This document shows, piece by piece, positions 44,682-53,828 of a stretch of 64,000 bases of DNA. The DNA comes from G963668345 sp965206025 (GTDB lineage: Bacteria; Acidobacteriota; Terriglobia; Bryobacterales; UBA6623). The translations under genes and the position numbers were made by a program. The first letter of the stretch is position 1; the number at the start of each line of letters is the position of its first letter. The notes below the pieces were generated by a model, which worked only from the letters and a program-made list of their open reading frames with translations, was not told the DNA's origin and did no database searches. The stretch is taken from positions 248,001 to 312,000 of the forward strand of contig CBDBIU010000003.1 of NCBI GenBank assembly GCA_965206025.1. Reading direction: 5' to 3'.

Positions 44682-45134
44682 ATGAATGAAGAAGCTTTCA
44701 TCGAGGAACTACGAGACCGATCCCACGACCTGTCCCAGGTTCTTGCCCTCACGCTCCATCACTTCCGGGCTGACACGGGAACGATTCACGAACTGGGAAG
44801 CGGCGATCTGTTGCACCTGAAAACCTGGTCAGGGTCGATCCCGGAGCAGGTGCTTGCGGTGATCCAAACCATTCCCGTGGGCAAAGGCATCGCTGGGCTG
44901 GCGGTTGAGCGCAAAGAACCCGTCAACCTGTGCAATCTCCAAAGCGATGCCAGTGGCGCAGCGAGTCCCCAGGCGCGGGATACGGGCGTCAAAGGCTCCA
45001 TATGCGTACCCATGATGTCGGGCGAGCGCGCGGTGGGAGCGCTGGGCATCGCCACCGCCGCAGAACGTGAGTTTTCCGTGGAAGAAGTTGCGTTGTTGCT
45101 GGAAGTGGGACGGGTGCTCGCCAAGCGCGGTTAG
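44682..45134 (+). CDS. GAF-domain protein
   Basis: A 150-residue protein consisting of a single GAF domain: LALTLHHFRADTGTIHEL, VGKGIAGLAVERKEPVNLCNL, VKGSICVPMMSGERAVGALGIATAAEREFSVEEVALL. GAF domains bind small ligands or sense redox state. No output domain is fused, so it may act as a free sensor or free-methionine-sulfoxide-reductase-like protein; the three Cys that reductases need are not all evident (Cys in NLCNL and SICV only). ATG at 44682. Confidence 0.82.
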   Translation: MNEEAFIEELRDRSHDLSQVLALTLHHFRADTGTIHELGSGDLLHLKTWSGSIPEQVLAVIQTIPVGKGIAGLAVERKEPVNLCNLQSDASGAASPQARDTGVKGSICVPMMSGERAVGALGIATAAEREFSVEEVALLLEVGRVLAKRG

Positions 45135-45285
45135 GGATCGCGGCTTCTCCCCTCGGATCGGAAGAAGCAATCGCCCTGTCAGAACGTAGCTGCCGTGGGT
45201 TTGCCGCTCCGAACCCGCCGTGCCAAGCTGCTAGGATGAATGGTTTGCCGAGTCCGGCTCTTCCGAGACTCGGCTGCGAACGGTC

Positions 45286-46842
45286 ATGGGACTCGTAACG
45301 CTTGGCAGCGCCATTGAGCCCGACAAGGCGTTCATCCGGCTCAATAGCCGCGACAATGTCGTGGTCGCCCGGGTGCCTTTGCCGGCCGACAGCGTGATCG
45401 CCGTCGACGATCGAGAGATCCATATCCACCAGGCGATCGGACCCGGGCATAAGGTCGCCGTGGCGGACATCCCCGAAGGGGCCGCCGTCCTCAAGTATGG
45501 AGAGAACATCGGTACGGCCCGGGAACCAATCCGCCCCGGTGAGCTGGTCCACCTCCACAACCTGCTCTACGACGTCGGCGATCGCCAGTACGAGTTTTCG
45601 ACGTCGCTGAACGATTTGTCGGAGCTGCCGCTTTTGCCCGAGCGCACCTTCCTGGGATATCCGCGCGCGGACGGGCGCGTGGGGACGCGCAACTATGTGG
45701 CCATTGTCGGCGCCAGCAATTGCGCGGCCCACGCCACGCAGAAGATCGAGGCTGCTTTTCGACACGAGTCCTTCGAGGGGACGGGCATTGACGGCGTCGT
45801 CTGCTTTCCCCACGTGGATGGTTGCGGCCAGGCGGAAGGGGCCGATACGCAGTTGCTTCGGCGGACGCTTGACGGGCTGGCCGACCACCCGAACGTCGCC
45901 GCGGCCGTCGTCGTCGGGCTTGGCTGCGAGGTCAACCAGGTTAGCTACTACCTCCGTCCCGACGAGAACGGAAGCGAGCGCGCCCCGCGGCGAGGGTTCA
46001 CCCTTCAAGACAGCGGAGGCACCCGCCGCGTTATCGGCGATAGCGTCAAGGCGGTTTGGGAGCTGATCGCCGAAGTGGGGCGGCTTGAAAGAGTTGAATG
46101 TTCGGCGTCGAAGCTGGTTGTGGCGCTCGAATGCGGTGGGTCGGACGCGTTCTCCGGCATCGCGGCCAATCCCGCCGTCGGCTACTGCTCCGACCTGCTG
46201 GCCAAGCAGGGAGGGACGGTCTGTCTCGGCGAGACGACGGAAGTTTATGGGGCGGAGCACTTGCTGACGCGCAGAGCCGTCAGCCGCGAAGTGGGCGAAA
46301 AGCTTCTCGACAGGATCGACTGGTACAAGCGCTACGTCGCCGGGTTCATGGATGCACCCACGTTTGACAGCAATCCTTCGCCCGGCAACAAGGCCGGCGG
46401 GCTGACCAACATCGTCGAGAAGTCGTTGGGAGCGGTGGCCAAGGCAGGCACTTCTCCTTTGACCGATGTCTACGATTACGCCGAGCGAATCCAGGCCAGC
46501 GGATTCGTTTTCATGAACACGCCCGGCTACGATCCCACATCGGTCACCGGGATGGCCGCCGGTGGGTGCAATGTCTGCCTGTTCACCACCGGCCGCGGCA
46601 GCTGCTTCGGTTTCCCGACCGTGCCGGTGGTCAAGATCGCGTCCAATTCCCAGATGGGAAAGTTCATGGACGAGGACATGGACATCAACACCGGCACGAT
46701 CGCCGAAGGGGCCGAGAACATCGGACAAGCCGGCGAAAAAATCTACCGTTTCCTGCTCGAGACCGCATCCGGGAAGAAGACCTTCAGCGAAGCTCTCGGC
46801 CACCGCGAGTTCATTCCCTGGCGGATCGGCCCCGTGCTTTAG
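45286..46842 (+). CDS. Altronate/galactarate dehydratase family protein (UxaA-like)
   Basis: A 518-residue enzyme. An N-terminal SAF-like domain (about residues 1-95, VVVARVPLPADSVIAVDDREIHIHQAIGPGHKVA) is fused to the catalytic domain: FLGYPRADGRVGTRNYVAIV, FPHVDGCGQ, VVGLGCEVNQ, ALECGGSDAFSGIAANPAVG, GETTEVYGAEHLL, GGLTNIVEKSLGAVAKAG and ASNSQMGKFMDEDMDINTGTI. These are signature segments of UxaA/GarD dehydratases, which remove water from aldonic or aldaric acids. Both functional parts are on one chain, as in canonical UxaA. It fits with the YjhG-type dehydratase upstream as part of sugar-acid use. Confidence 0.88.
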   Translation: MGLVTLGSAIEPDKAFIRLNSRDNVVVARVPLPADSVIAVDDREIHIHQAIGPGHKVAVADIPEGAAVLKYGENIGTAREPIRPGELVHLHNLLYDVGDRQYEFSTSLNDLSELPLLPERTFLGYPRADGRVGTRNYVAIVGASNCAAHATQKIEAAFRHESFEGTGIDGVVCFPHVDGCGQAEGADTQLLRRTLDGLADHPNVAAAVVVGLGCEVNQVSYYLRPDENGSERAPRRGFTLQDSGGTRRVIGDSVKAVWELIAEVGRLERVECSASKLVVALECGGSDAFSGIAANPAVGYCSDLLAKQGGTVCLGETTEVYGAEHLLTRRAVSREVGEKLLDRIDWYKRYVAGFMDAPTFDSNPSPGNKAGGLTNIVEKSLGAVAKAGTSPLTDVYDYAERIQASGFVFMNTPGYDPTSVTGMAAGGCNVCLFTTGRGSCFGFPTVPVVKIASNSQMGKFMDEDMDINTGTIAEGAENIGQAGEKIYRFLLETASGKKTFSEALGHREFIPWRIGPVL

Positions 46843-46876
46843 AGAAGGTCGCGGCCCTCGGGCCAGGCCATCCTCG

Positions 46877-47300
46877 TCAAGCCGGCAAGACCCGTCCAAG
46901 TTTCGAGTGCTTAGCGAACGGGCGAAAGTCCCGGTCTCTCGTCAGAAGAGGGATGCTGTAATCGATGCACGCCTGCGCGATCAGCGTGTCCGCTAACTTG
47001 GGCCGATAACCGCGCCCTCGTAGTCGCGCCCTAAGCCGACCGGATCGCTCCCAAAACCCTGGCCAGCGTCAAACATCGGGAGGGACCGAAAGTTTGCCGC
47101 AACTTTCGGCTAAGGGAGGGATCACTGAACAACTCGGCGAGCACCACCGGGGACATGACGACCGCTTCCTGCTCAAGCCCGCTCGTGAGTAGCTCAACAT
47201 CTGAGCCTGCTGCCCCGGCCGGATAGGCTATCCAGGAGCTGGTGTCCGCGCGGCAGTGGGCCGATTTTGACGAAATCGTATGGTCGGAGTCGCTTGCCAA
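46877..47300 (-). pseudogene. PIN-domain (VapC-like) toxin gene with frameshifts
   Basis: The first part reads ADTSSWIAY (first PIN Asp) .. MSPVVLAELFSDPSLSRKL in one frame. The last part reads RARLRGRGYRPKLADTLIAQACIDYSIPLLTRDRDF (later PIN Asp residues), then LGRVLPA and a stop at 46877, in another frame. At least two small indels around 47060-47095 are needed to join them. No intact start or antitoxin was identified upstream. Either a decayed toxin gene or a locally poor sequence. Confidence 0.75.
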
Positions 47301-47409
47301 CCGGCCCGCGGGTTCGAGACGCGCCCCGCAAGCAGAGCCCGTGAAACTGACGAGCGACCACGGTTGCAGACACTCAATTGGAAGGAAGTCGAAGGCCGGA
47401 AAACTGCCG

Positions 47410-47781
47410 CTATTTTTCCAGCTTGAGCTTGAAGTTGTAATTCACTTCCTTGCGGTCATCGAAAGTGCTGAGGGTTCGGGTTCGGCTGCTGACGCCTTCG
47501 TGCCGGGCTGTCAGCTGGTAGTCCACGTTCGGGTCGAGACCATGGAAGTAGTAGCTGCCTTTTTCCTGGGTGATGAAGGACTTGACTTGCAGCGTGCGGG
47601 CGTTCTTGAGCTGGACGACGGCCCCCGCGATGGGGTTCTCCATCTGATCCCAAACCAGGCCGGTGACCGATCGCGTAGGCTTTTCCTTTTTCTTCTTCTT
47701 TTTGGCCAGAGAGGGGTCAGCCGTAGCGACAAGCCACACCAGGGCCAACAACACGGCCGAAAATCGCATCGATCTTCTCAT
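47410..47781 (-). CDS. Secreted carboxypeptidase-regulatory-like domain protein
   Basis: A 123-residue protein. Signal peptide FSAVLLALVWLVATADPSLA (about residues 7-26), a Lys-rich linker KKKKKKEK, then a single beta-sandwich of the carboxypeptidase-regulatory/transthyretin type (SVTGLVWDQMENPIAGAVVQLKNARTLQVKSFITQEKGSYYFHGLDPNVDYQLTAR). ATG at 47781 was chosen because GGAGGAG precedes it by 4 bases; the open frame extends 78 codons further without support. It sits in tandem with a second protein of the same type. Role unknown, probably cell-surface. Confidence 0.8.
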   Translation of the reverse strand: MRRSMRFSAVLLALVWLVATADPSLAKKKKKKEKPTRSVTGLVWDQMENPIAGAVVQLKNARTLQVKSFITQEKGSYYFHGLDPNVDYQLTARHEGVSSRTRTLSTFDDRKEVNYNFKLKLEK

Positions 47782-47827
47782 TGTTCTCCTCCATCCGCCC
47801 GCGGCGTCGGGATCAATGGTTGGACGT

Positions 47828-48274
47828 CTAGTCCTGCCCGGCGGTTGCCTTCTCGTTAGGCGGTAGCTGGAAATTGACGGCCACCTTCTCGCTCTCGTAA
47901 ATCTCGACTGTCTTTTCCTGTGACTGGAAGCCCTTGGCCTGGGCGGTAACGCGATAGCGGGATCTGCCCGCCGGCACGCGAATGGCAAATTCGCCGCGCC
48001 GGTCGGTGACCGCACGTGCTCGCTTTAGCTTGCCTTCTTCGTCGACTACAGTGACCTTGGCGCCGGGAAGCGATCGGCCGCTCCCGTGGAACACTGTTCC
48101 GGAAACGAGAGCTTGGGGCTCGGCGGTTCGTTTTTTCTTCGCGCCGGCCGTCACCGCCACGCTACACAGCAGCACGAGGCAAAAAGCCGGGACAAGCCGG
48201 AAGCGTGTCTTAGTAATCTCCGTAATCCTCCTTGTCGGGATTCTGGTTTCTGCCGTTGCGGGAGTGTTGCTCAT
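47828..48274 (-). CDS. Secreted carboxypeptidase-regulatory-like domain protein, paralogue
   Basis: About 148 residues. A hydrophobic signal (FRLVPAFCLVLLCSVAVTAGA) is followed by KKKR and a beta-sandwich domain (LVSGTVFHGSGRSLPGAKVTVVDEEGKL, DRRGEFAIRVPAG, YRVTAQAKGF, VAVNFQLPP). The same layout as the gene just downstream indicates tandem duplication. The start is uncertain: ATG at 48274 overlaps the end of the LysW-like gene in another frame by 65 bases, giving a longer n-region than usual. Confidence 0.7.
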   Translation of the reverse strand: MSNTPATAETRIPTRRITEITKTRFRLVPAFCLVLLCSVAVTAGAKKKRTAEPQALVSGTVFHGSGRSLPGAKVTVVDEEGKLKRARAVTDRRGEFAIRVPAGRSRYRVTAQAKGFQSQEKTVEIYESEKVAVNFQLPPNEKATAGQD

Positions 48275-48467
48275 GCCTTTCCAATTCTTCGTCGTCCAGC
48301 ACATCTTCGTCGAGTTCGTCCTCATCTAACACCGCCTGGAGTTCGAGTTCCTGCAGGCTGACCACTTCGAGCTCGGCGCTGCAATCCTCACAAGTGACGA
48401 TGTCACCGATGACAAGGTCGTTTTCCTTGATGTCGACTGTTTGCCCGCAATCCGGACACAGAGCCAT
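48210..48467 (-). CDS. LysW-like small zinc-ribbon carrier protein
   Basis: An 85-residue protein. The N-terminal zinc ribbon MALCPDCGQTVDI..VTCEDCSAELEVVSL matches LysW/ArgW amino-group carrier proteins, as does the acidic second half. Canonical carriers end EDWGE, whose terminal Glu is loaded; this one ends EDYGDY, so the attachment residue is not at the C-terminus. It is also ~30 residues longer, with a DED-rich stretch. ATG at 48467 follows GAAGG. No lysX/argX-type ligase is nearby. It could be a diverged carrier or a LysW-derived zinc-ribbon protein with another role. Confidence 0.65.
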   Translation of the reverse strand: MALCPDCGQTVDIKENDLVIGDIVTCEDCSAELEVVSLQELELQAVLDEDELDEDVLDDEELERHEQHSRNGRNQNPDKEDYGDY

Positions 48468-48649
48468 GGGGTGCCTTCTCTCTCCTACAGTATGTACCTC
48501 AGAGGAGAGTGGATGCCAAGTAAAGAAACGAGAAAGTTGCACCCGGGGACGCCGGGCCGTGATTGAGGGGCCAATCTATTCCGCGAGGCCGGGTATCAGT
48601 CCGGCAGCCTTGCCTGCCCGCGGCAGGTGTGCTGGAATCGGGGAAGAGA

Positions 48650-49096
48650 ATGTCCCGCAGATATCCGTCACGACCGGTCGTGGGAGTGGGGGCAATCATC
48701 ACCGACGGCCCCAGAGTCTTGTTGGTGCGCCGCGGCCGAGAGCCCAGCAAGGGACTGTGGTCGATACCCGGGGGCATGCTGGAGCTCGGCGAGTCGTTGG
48801 TTGAGGGCATCCGCCGCGAGGTACGCGAGGAGGTCGGCCTCGAGGTTAGAGTGCTGGAGACAGTGGAAGTGTTGGACCGGGTTATCTACGACGGCGACGG
48901 AAAGATCGAGTACCACTACGTTCTCGTGGATTACGTCTGTGAGCCGCTTAGCCGGACGTTGCGAGTCGCTGACGACGCCGACGCCGCCGAATGGGTGAAC
49001 CGCCGGGACGTGTCGAGCTACGAAATCACCAAGGGTACGCCGGCAGTCATCGAAAAAGCATTCGCCGTACGCGACGCCCTTTCCCAGCGTGGTTGA
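48650..49096 (+). CDS. NUDIX hydrolase
   Basis: A 148-residue protein. The Nudix box GGMLELGESLVEGIRREVREEVGLE (about residues 41-64, written here as its start GGMLELGE and end REVREEVGLE) fits Gx5Ex7REUxEExGU exactly. The fold is closest to MutT/ADP-ribose-type hydrolases that clean up nucleoside diphosphate derivatives. ATG at 48650 follows GGGAAGAG. It is followed by mutS2 after 106 bases in the same direction. Confidence 0.9.
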   Translation: MSRRYPSRPVVGVGAIITDGPRVLLVRRGREPSKGLWSIPGGMLELGESLVEGIRREVREEVGLEVRVLETVEVLDRVIYDGDGKIEYHYVLVDYVCEPLSRTLRVADDADAAEWVNRRDVSSYEITKGTPAVIEKAFAVRDALSQRG

Positions 49097-49202
49097 GGTC
49101 CGATGCCGCCCCAGGATTTGACCCCCATTCCGCAAAAGCGTTTTGTGCGCGCGGACCACGCCGCCCGTCTCCGTTCCCAGCAAACGTAGGTGCATTTATG
49201 AA

Positions 49203-51623
49203 ATGGAGCACTTAGAAACCCTCGAATGGCCCCAGCTGATGGCGCTGCTCGAGCGCTACATCGTCAGTCCGCTGGGAAAGTGGCGGCTTGAGGAATTTGC
49301 CCGGCAGCCGCTGCCGGCCTCTTGCGACGCGGCGGAGGAGAGTTTGGCCGAGACCGCCGAAGCTCTCGGTTGGCTGCGGCAGGCCGAAAAGGCCGGCTCC
49401 GGACACCAGCCGGCTCCGGCTCCCAGCTTTTCGGGCCTCCGCGACGAGCGGCCCGCCCTCGAACGCCTTCGACTGGAGAGATCGATCCTCGATGCCCTCG
49501 ACGTCTATCACTTGCTCGGACTGCTCGATCGAGCCGGGGAAACTCACCAACGCCTCGGCGCGTGTGGCGACCACTATCCACGCATCGCAACGTGGCGGGA
49601 GGCGCTCGATGGCTTTCGCCCCATCGTCAAGGAGCTTTCGGGCAAGATCCTGCCTGATGGGGGAGTGGCCGACCAGGCCAGCCCGGCGCTGGCGCGGATT
49701 CGCCGGCAGATCGAACAAAACCGCCAACTGGTTCACAAATCGCTGGAGCGTTTTCTTCGCACGCATGGCCAGGAAGGCGTCTTGCAGGAAGACTATGTCA
49801 CGATTCGCGACGGACGGCTCGTGGTGCCGGTCAAGGCCGCCAGGAAGTGGCGGATCGAAGGGGTGATTCACGGCGCGAGTTCGACCGGGCAAACAGTATT
49901 TATCGAACCCCTTACGACGATCGAACTCAACAACCGCCACGTACGCATGCTCGAGGATGAGCAGCGCGAGATTCAACGTATCCTCGGTGAAATGACCGAG
50001 CGGCTTCGCCGACAGGTCGGCGAGGTCACGGCCGCGGTCGAGGCGCTCGCTCATCTCGAGCTGCTGTTCGCGAAGGCCCGTTTCGGGCGGGAGTTTGACT
50101 GCATCATCCCCCGCTTTTCCTCCGAGCCGCCCGTGCGGTTGAGGCTGAAGCGCGCCCGCCATCCGTTGCTCGAGGACGTGCTTCGAGGCGACGACCAGAC
50201 CGTGGTTCCGATGTCGCTGACCCTGGACGAGAATTGCCATGTCCTGGTGATCAGCGGTCCGAACGCCGGGGGGAAGACAGTGGCGCTCAAGGTGGTCGGG
50301 TTGCTGGTGGTCATGGCTCAGTCGGGCCTGCCAGTCCCGGCGGAGGAAGCCGAGTTTCCGTGGTTCGAACAAGTCTTGGCCGACATCGGCGACTCGCAGT
50401 CCATCAAGGAAAGCCTGAGCACGTTTTCCGCGCACATCAACCAACTCAAGCACATGATGGAGCAGGCAACCAGCCGCTCGCTGGTCCTGATCGACGAAAT
50501 CGCGGCCGCCACCGACCCGGAAGAAGGAGGAGCCCTCGGGGTCGCCGTCTTGGACGACTTTCGCGCTCGGGGATCTTTTTGCTTGGCTACGACTCACCTG
50601 CCGGCTCTGAAGGCCTTCGCCGCTACGGGAGAAGGCGTGGAGAACGCTGCTGTCGGCTTCGATCAGGAAACGCTTTCACCGAACTATCGGCTTACCGTGG
50701 GAGTTCCCGGCCAGTCGGCGGGCTTGGCCATGGCTCAAAGACTGGGCATACCCGAGTCCATCATCGAGCGCGCCCGAAAGGCCATGGACCCCAGCGGAGA
50801 GCGGACGGTGGCCTTCCTGGAGCAACTGCGCCTTCAACTCGCGCGCTACGAAGCGGCCGAGGGCGACCTGCGCCAGGCCGAGCACGGCCTGCGCGAACGG
50901 GAAAGCAAGGTGGCGCTCGAGTGGGAGCGCCGCGAGACCGACAAGATCAGGCAACTCGAGCAGCGAGTCGAGCAGCTGATTGCGTGCTTTGAAGCGCAGA
51001 GCAAGGACGCCTTGGAACGGCTGGCTCGCTCCGAAGCGAAGCGCCGCCTGGTCGCCGACGCCCAGGTCCGAGCCGCCAAAGGTCGCCGCGAGCTGCGTGA
51101 AGGCTTCCGGGAGGCGGCCCAAAGCGCGTTGCAGTCGGCCGCGAAATCGCCTCCCCAGCCTCCGGCAGTTGAGGAGGGAGCCACGGTCAAGCTTGCGGAG
51201 CTAGGCGCGGTCGGACGAGTGACGCGGAAACTCGCCGACGGCGGCTTCGAAGTGCAGGCCGGCTCGTTGAAGCTCCGGGTGGCGGCGGCCGACATCGCCG
51301 AAGTACTGCCGGCCTCGCAGGCGGTGGAGAGACTTCCCGCCCGCGTCACTGTTCAGCACCCCCTGCGGGAGCCGAAGGAGTTGTCCGAGATCAACGTGAT
51401 CGGCAAGACCTCCGAGGAGGCGCAAGAGGCCGTCGACAAGCTGCTCGACGACGCCTTGCTGGCCGAAGTGACGCGAGTGCGAGTGATTCACGGACACGGC
51501 AAGAACGTCCTGCGGCGCGCGTTGTGGCAAATGTTCGCCGGCCATCCTTCGGTCGAGCGCTACTACCAAGCCGAACAGCACGAAGGGGGGGCGGGAGCGA
51601 CCATCGTCGAGGTGCGGGCGTAG
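49203..51623 (+). CDS. mutS2: Endonuclease MutS2
   Basis: An 806-residue protein. It has the MutS-type core without the mismatch-recognition domain, Walker A GPNAGGKT (about residue 352), the ABC-type signature region ESLSTFSAHINQLKHM, Walker B LVLIDEIAAATDPEEGGAL, a long coiled coil (about 540-650) and a C-terminal Smr domain with IHGHGKNVLRRALW (about 762). MutS2 limits recombination and, in some species, acts in ribosome rescue. ATG at 49203 was chosen because MEHLETLEWPQL is the typical family start; the upstream 20 codons are not. Full length. Confidence 0.95.
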   Translation: MEHLETLEWPQLMALLERYIVSPLGKWRLEEFARQPLPASCDAAEESLAETAEALGWLRQAEKAGSGHQPAPAPSFSGLRDERPALERLRLERSILDALDVYHLLGLLDRAGETHQRLGACGDHYPRIATWREALDGFRPIVKELSGKILPDGGVADQASPALARIRRQIEQNRQLVHKSLERFLRTHGQEGVLQEDYVTIRDGRLVVPVKAARKWRIEGVIHGASSTGQTVFIEPLTTIELNNRHVRMLEDEQREIQRILGEMTERLRRQVGEVTAAVEALAHLELLFAKARFGREFDCIIPRFSSEPPVRLRLKRARHPLLEDVLRGDDQTVVPMSLTLDENCHVLVISGPNAGGKTVALKVVGLLVVMAQSGLPVPAEEAEFPWFEQVLADIGDSQSIKESLSTFSAHINQLKHMMEQATSRSLVLIDEIAAATDPEEGGALGVAVLDDFRARGSFCLATTHLPALKAFAATGEGVENAAVGFDQETLSPNYRLTVGVPGQSAGLAMAQRLGIPESIIERARKAMDPSGERTVAFLEQLRLQLARYEAAEGDLRQAEHGLRERESKVALEWERRETDKIRQLEQRVEQLIACFEAQSKDALERLARSEAKRRLVADAQVRAAKGRRELREGFREAAQSALQSAAKSPPQPPAVEEGATVKLAELGAVGRVTRKLADGGFEVQAGSLKLRVAAADIAEVLPASQAVERLPARVTVQHPLREPKELSEINVIGKTSEEAQEAVDKLLDDALLAEVTRVRVIHGHGKNVLRRALWQMFAGHPSVERYYQAEQHEGGAGATIVEVRA

Positions 51624-51782
51624 GACGATGCGCCATGACGAAGTGCCGCGGCCCTCTGCGCTAGCTAACTGAATCAGAACTTGCCGGCGAGAGCTTCGGG
51701 GACTTCCACGCAAGCTAGGTAAACCCTAGCCGACAAGGGAGGATCTATGGTCCTCAAATCGCTGCCGCGATAGTCTCCGGAG

Positions 51783-52332
51783 GAGCAGTGGATCAAAGAA
51801 AGTAAGCGACGCACCCCCCGGGGTGTCTTGCCATCACTTCCGGGCCAGCGAAGCCCAACTGCAACTGAGCGTGCTGACCTACAACCTAGGCAACCTGTGG
51901 CGGCGGCTGGGGCTACTGCGACGGATCAAGAGTTGGTCGCTGACGAGCTTGCAGCAGTGGCTGATGAAGACCGGAGGCAGACTCGTCAAGCATGCGCGGT
52001 ACTACTGGCTGTTGCTCGCCCAGGGGCATCTCAACCGCAAGCTGTTCGGCGAGATGCTCAACCGGCTCGCGGCGCTGCCCGTGCCCGGAGGATAGCGTGC
52101 CGAGGGGCAACAGCCAGAAAGGGTCGGGCCGCCGAGCGGTTGGGCGGAGCGATGTCGTCGAGGAGACCCGAACCGACGCCGGAAGGAGTCGTCGGGCGTT
52201 GCCCGGACACCACGAACGGGCCGGAGGAGACGGAGACACCGTCCGGAAGCGACGGCGCCGGCTGAAATCAACGCTGAGCACCGCCGCCCGTGCTATCGTA
52301 CCCGTACCGGGACCGCCAAAGTGGAAGTCCCG
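51783..52332 (+). mobile_element. IS1380-family remnant, copy 4 (3' end only)
   Basis: 51823-52095 encodes the last ~90 residues of an IS1380 transposase (LSVLTYNLGNLWRRLGL to the end). Similarity starts near 51783 (EQWIKES) after a frameshift. The degraded right inverted repeat (..AAAGTGGAAGTCCCG) ends near 52332. The most decayed of the four IS1380 copies. It stops 18 bases before the next gene. Confidence 0.82.
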
Positions 52333-52349
52333 TCTAAAGGGAGTTCACC

Positions 52350-53828
52350 TTGGGATTATCGATCTTGGTCAGCCTTGCGTTGATCTTTTGCAGCGCGGTC
52401 ATGGCCGAACCGCCGAGCAACTGGCCGCAGTTTCGTGGGCCCAATTCAGGAGGCTTGGCCGGCGAGCAGAGCCCCCCAGTTGAATTCGGACCGGAAGCGA
52501 AGCTTCTTTGGCGTACGGAAGTTCGGACCGGGCATTCCTCGCCTGCCGTCTGGGGCGACCGTATTTTCCTCACGGCCTTCGACGCTGACGAGAAAGAGCT
52601 CCTGGCCCTTGCGGTCGACCGGCAAACCGGCAAGATCCTGTGGCGGCGGACTGTAGAGTCCGAGGCAGTCGAAAAGGTGCACCAGGTCAGCAACCCGGCT
52701 GCGTCGACGCCTGCTGTCGACGCCGATTTCGTCTACGTCTACTTTGGCTCCCATGGCCTCGTCGCTTTTGACCACGACGGCCAACAGCAATGGGACTACC
52801 GTCTACCGGTTGCGCGGGTCGCGCAAGGCAGCGGAGTTTCCCCGGTTGTCGCCGGCGAACGCGTCATTCTCAACCGCGAGGGAAACGACTTCCGCTTTCT
52901 GACGGCGCTCGATCGCCGGTCAGGCAAGGAGCTCTGGAAGGTCGATCATCTTCCTGCCCCGCAGCCTCACCTTCGGTCGAACTGGTCGACTCCCATCGTC
53001 AGAGACGGCCGAATCTTTCTACATCACGGCGGCGAAGTCGCTGCCTTCGATATTGAGGACGGATCACGGATATGGTGGTTCGGCATCGCGACGACGGGAA
53101 CGAGTACGCCCGTCTTGACCGATGACGCGATCTACGTCGGCGGCTTCACTCCGGTTGGCGAAGAGGACCATCGGGTCGAGCTACCTAGCTTCGAGGAATT
53201 GATCGAGCGCGCTGACGCGGACGGCAACGGATCCATCAGCAAAGACGAGTTTCCAGAGGACGTGCTCTTGTTCAAACGCCCTGAGATCGAGGACATTGGA
53301 GGCTCCAGCCTCGCGATCAAGAACTTCTTTGGACCCTTCGACCCCAACAAGGACGGCGAGATTAGCGCTGCCGAGTGGGCTGGCACTCGTGAGTGGGCCG
53401 CGACCAACACAAAGGACCACGGCCTGGTCAAAGTAACGCTGGGGGGCGACGGCGACGTGACGGAGACTCGCCTCGTCTGGCAAGAGAAGAAGTCTGTTCC
53501 CGAGGCCCCCTCGCCGCTGGTCGTCGGGAATCGAGCTTACATGATCAAGAACGGCGGCATCATTACTTGCCTCGACGCCGAAACAGGCGCCCGCAAGTTC
53601 CGCGCCCGGCTCGGAGCGCCCGGCGCCTATTACTCATCACCCGTGGCCGTGAACGATCGTGTCTATGTCGCTTCAAGCGAGGGCATTGTCGTCGTCTTCA
53701 AAGACAGCGACACCCTCGAGGTTCTGGCCCGAAACGAAATCGGCGAGCCTATCTTCGCCACGCCGGCGTTCGTGGATGACACGATCTACCTGCGTACGGA
53801 AAGCGCCCTTTGCGCGTTCTCGGATTGA
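52350..53828 (+). CDS. Secreted PQQ-type beta-propeller protein with inserted EF-hand pair
   Basis: A 492-residue protein. The signal peptide is SILVSLALIFCSAVMA (about residues 4-19). WPQFRGPNSGG and repeated blades (LLALAVDRQTGKILWRR, LTALDRRSGKELWKV, ITCLDAETGARKFRAR) mark a PQQ/BamB-like propeller. Between blades at about residues 285-345 lie two EF-hand loops, DADGNGSISKDEF and DPNKDGEISAAEW, so calcium binding is likely. The start is a TTG at 52350 with AAAGGGAG upstream; it gives the right signal peptide. The promoter region is largely IS1380 remnant. Function unknown. Confidence 0.82.
   Translation: MGLSILVSLALIFCSAVMAEPPSNWPQFRGPNSGGLAGEQSPPVEFGPEAKLLWRTEVRTGHSSPAVWGDRIFLTAFDADEKELLALAVDRQTGKILWRRTVESEAVEKVHQVSNPAASTPAVDADFVYVYFGSHGLVAFDHDGQQQWDYRLPVARVAQGSGVSPVVAGERVILNREGNDFRFLTALDRRSGKELWKVDHLPAPQPHLRSNWSTPIVRDGRIFLHHGGEVAAFDIEDGSRIWWFGIATTGTSTPVLTDDAIYVGGFTPVGEEDHRVELPSFEELIERADADGNGSISKDEFPEDVLLFKRPEIEDIGGSSLAIKNFFGPFDPNKDGEISAAEWAGTREWAATNTKDHGLVKVTLGGDGDVTETRLVWQEKKSVPEAPSPLVVGNRAYMIKNGGIITCLDAETGARKFRARLGAPGAYYSSPVAVNDRVYVASSEGIVVVFKDSDTLEVLARNEIGEPIFATPAFVDDTIYLRTESALCAFSD

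Noticed and set aside
44989..46899. A 636-codon minus-strand open frame
   Set aside because: Antisense to the UxaA-like dehydratase and part of the GAF gene, both of which have clear family motifs; high GC explains the open frame.
47300..47345. GGGTTCGAGAC segment resembling a tRNA T-loop
   Set aside because: The T-stem does not pair and no acceptor or anticodon arms can be built around it.
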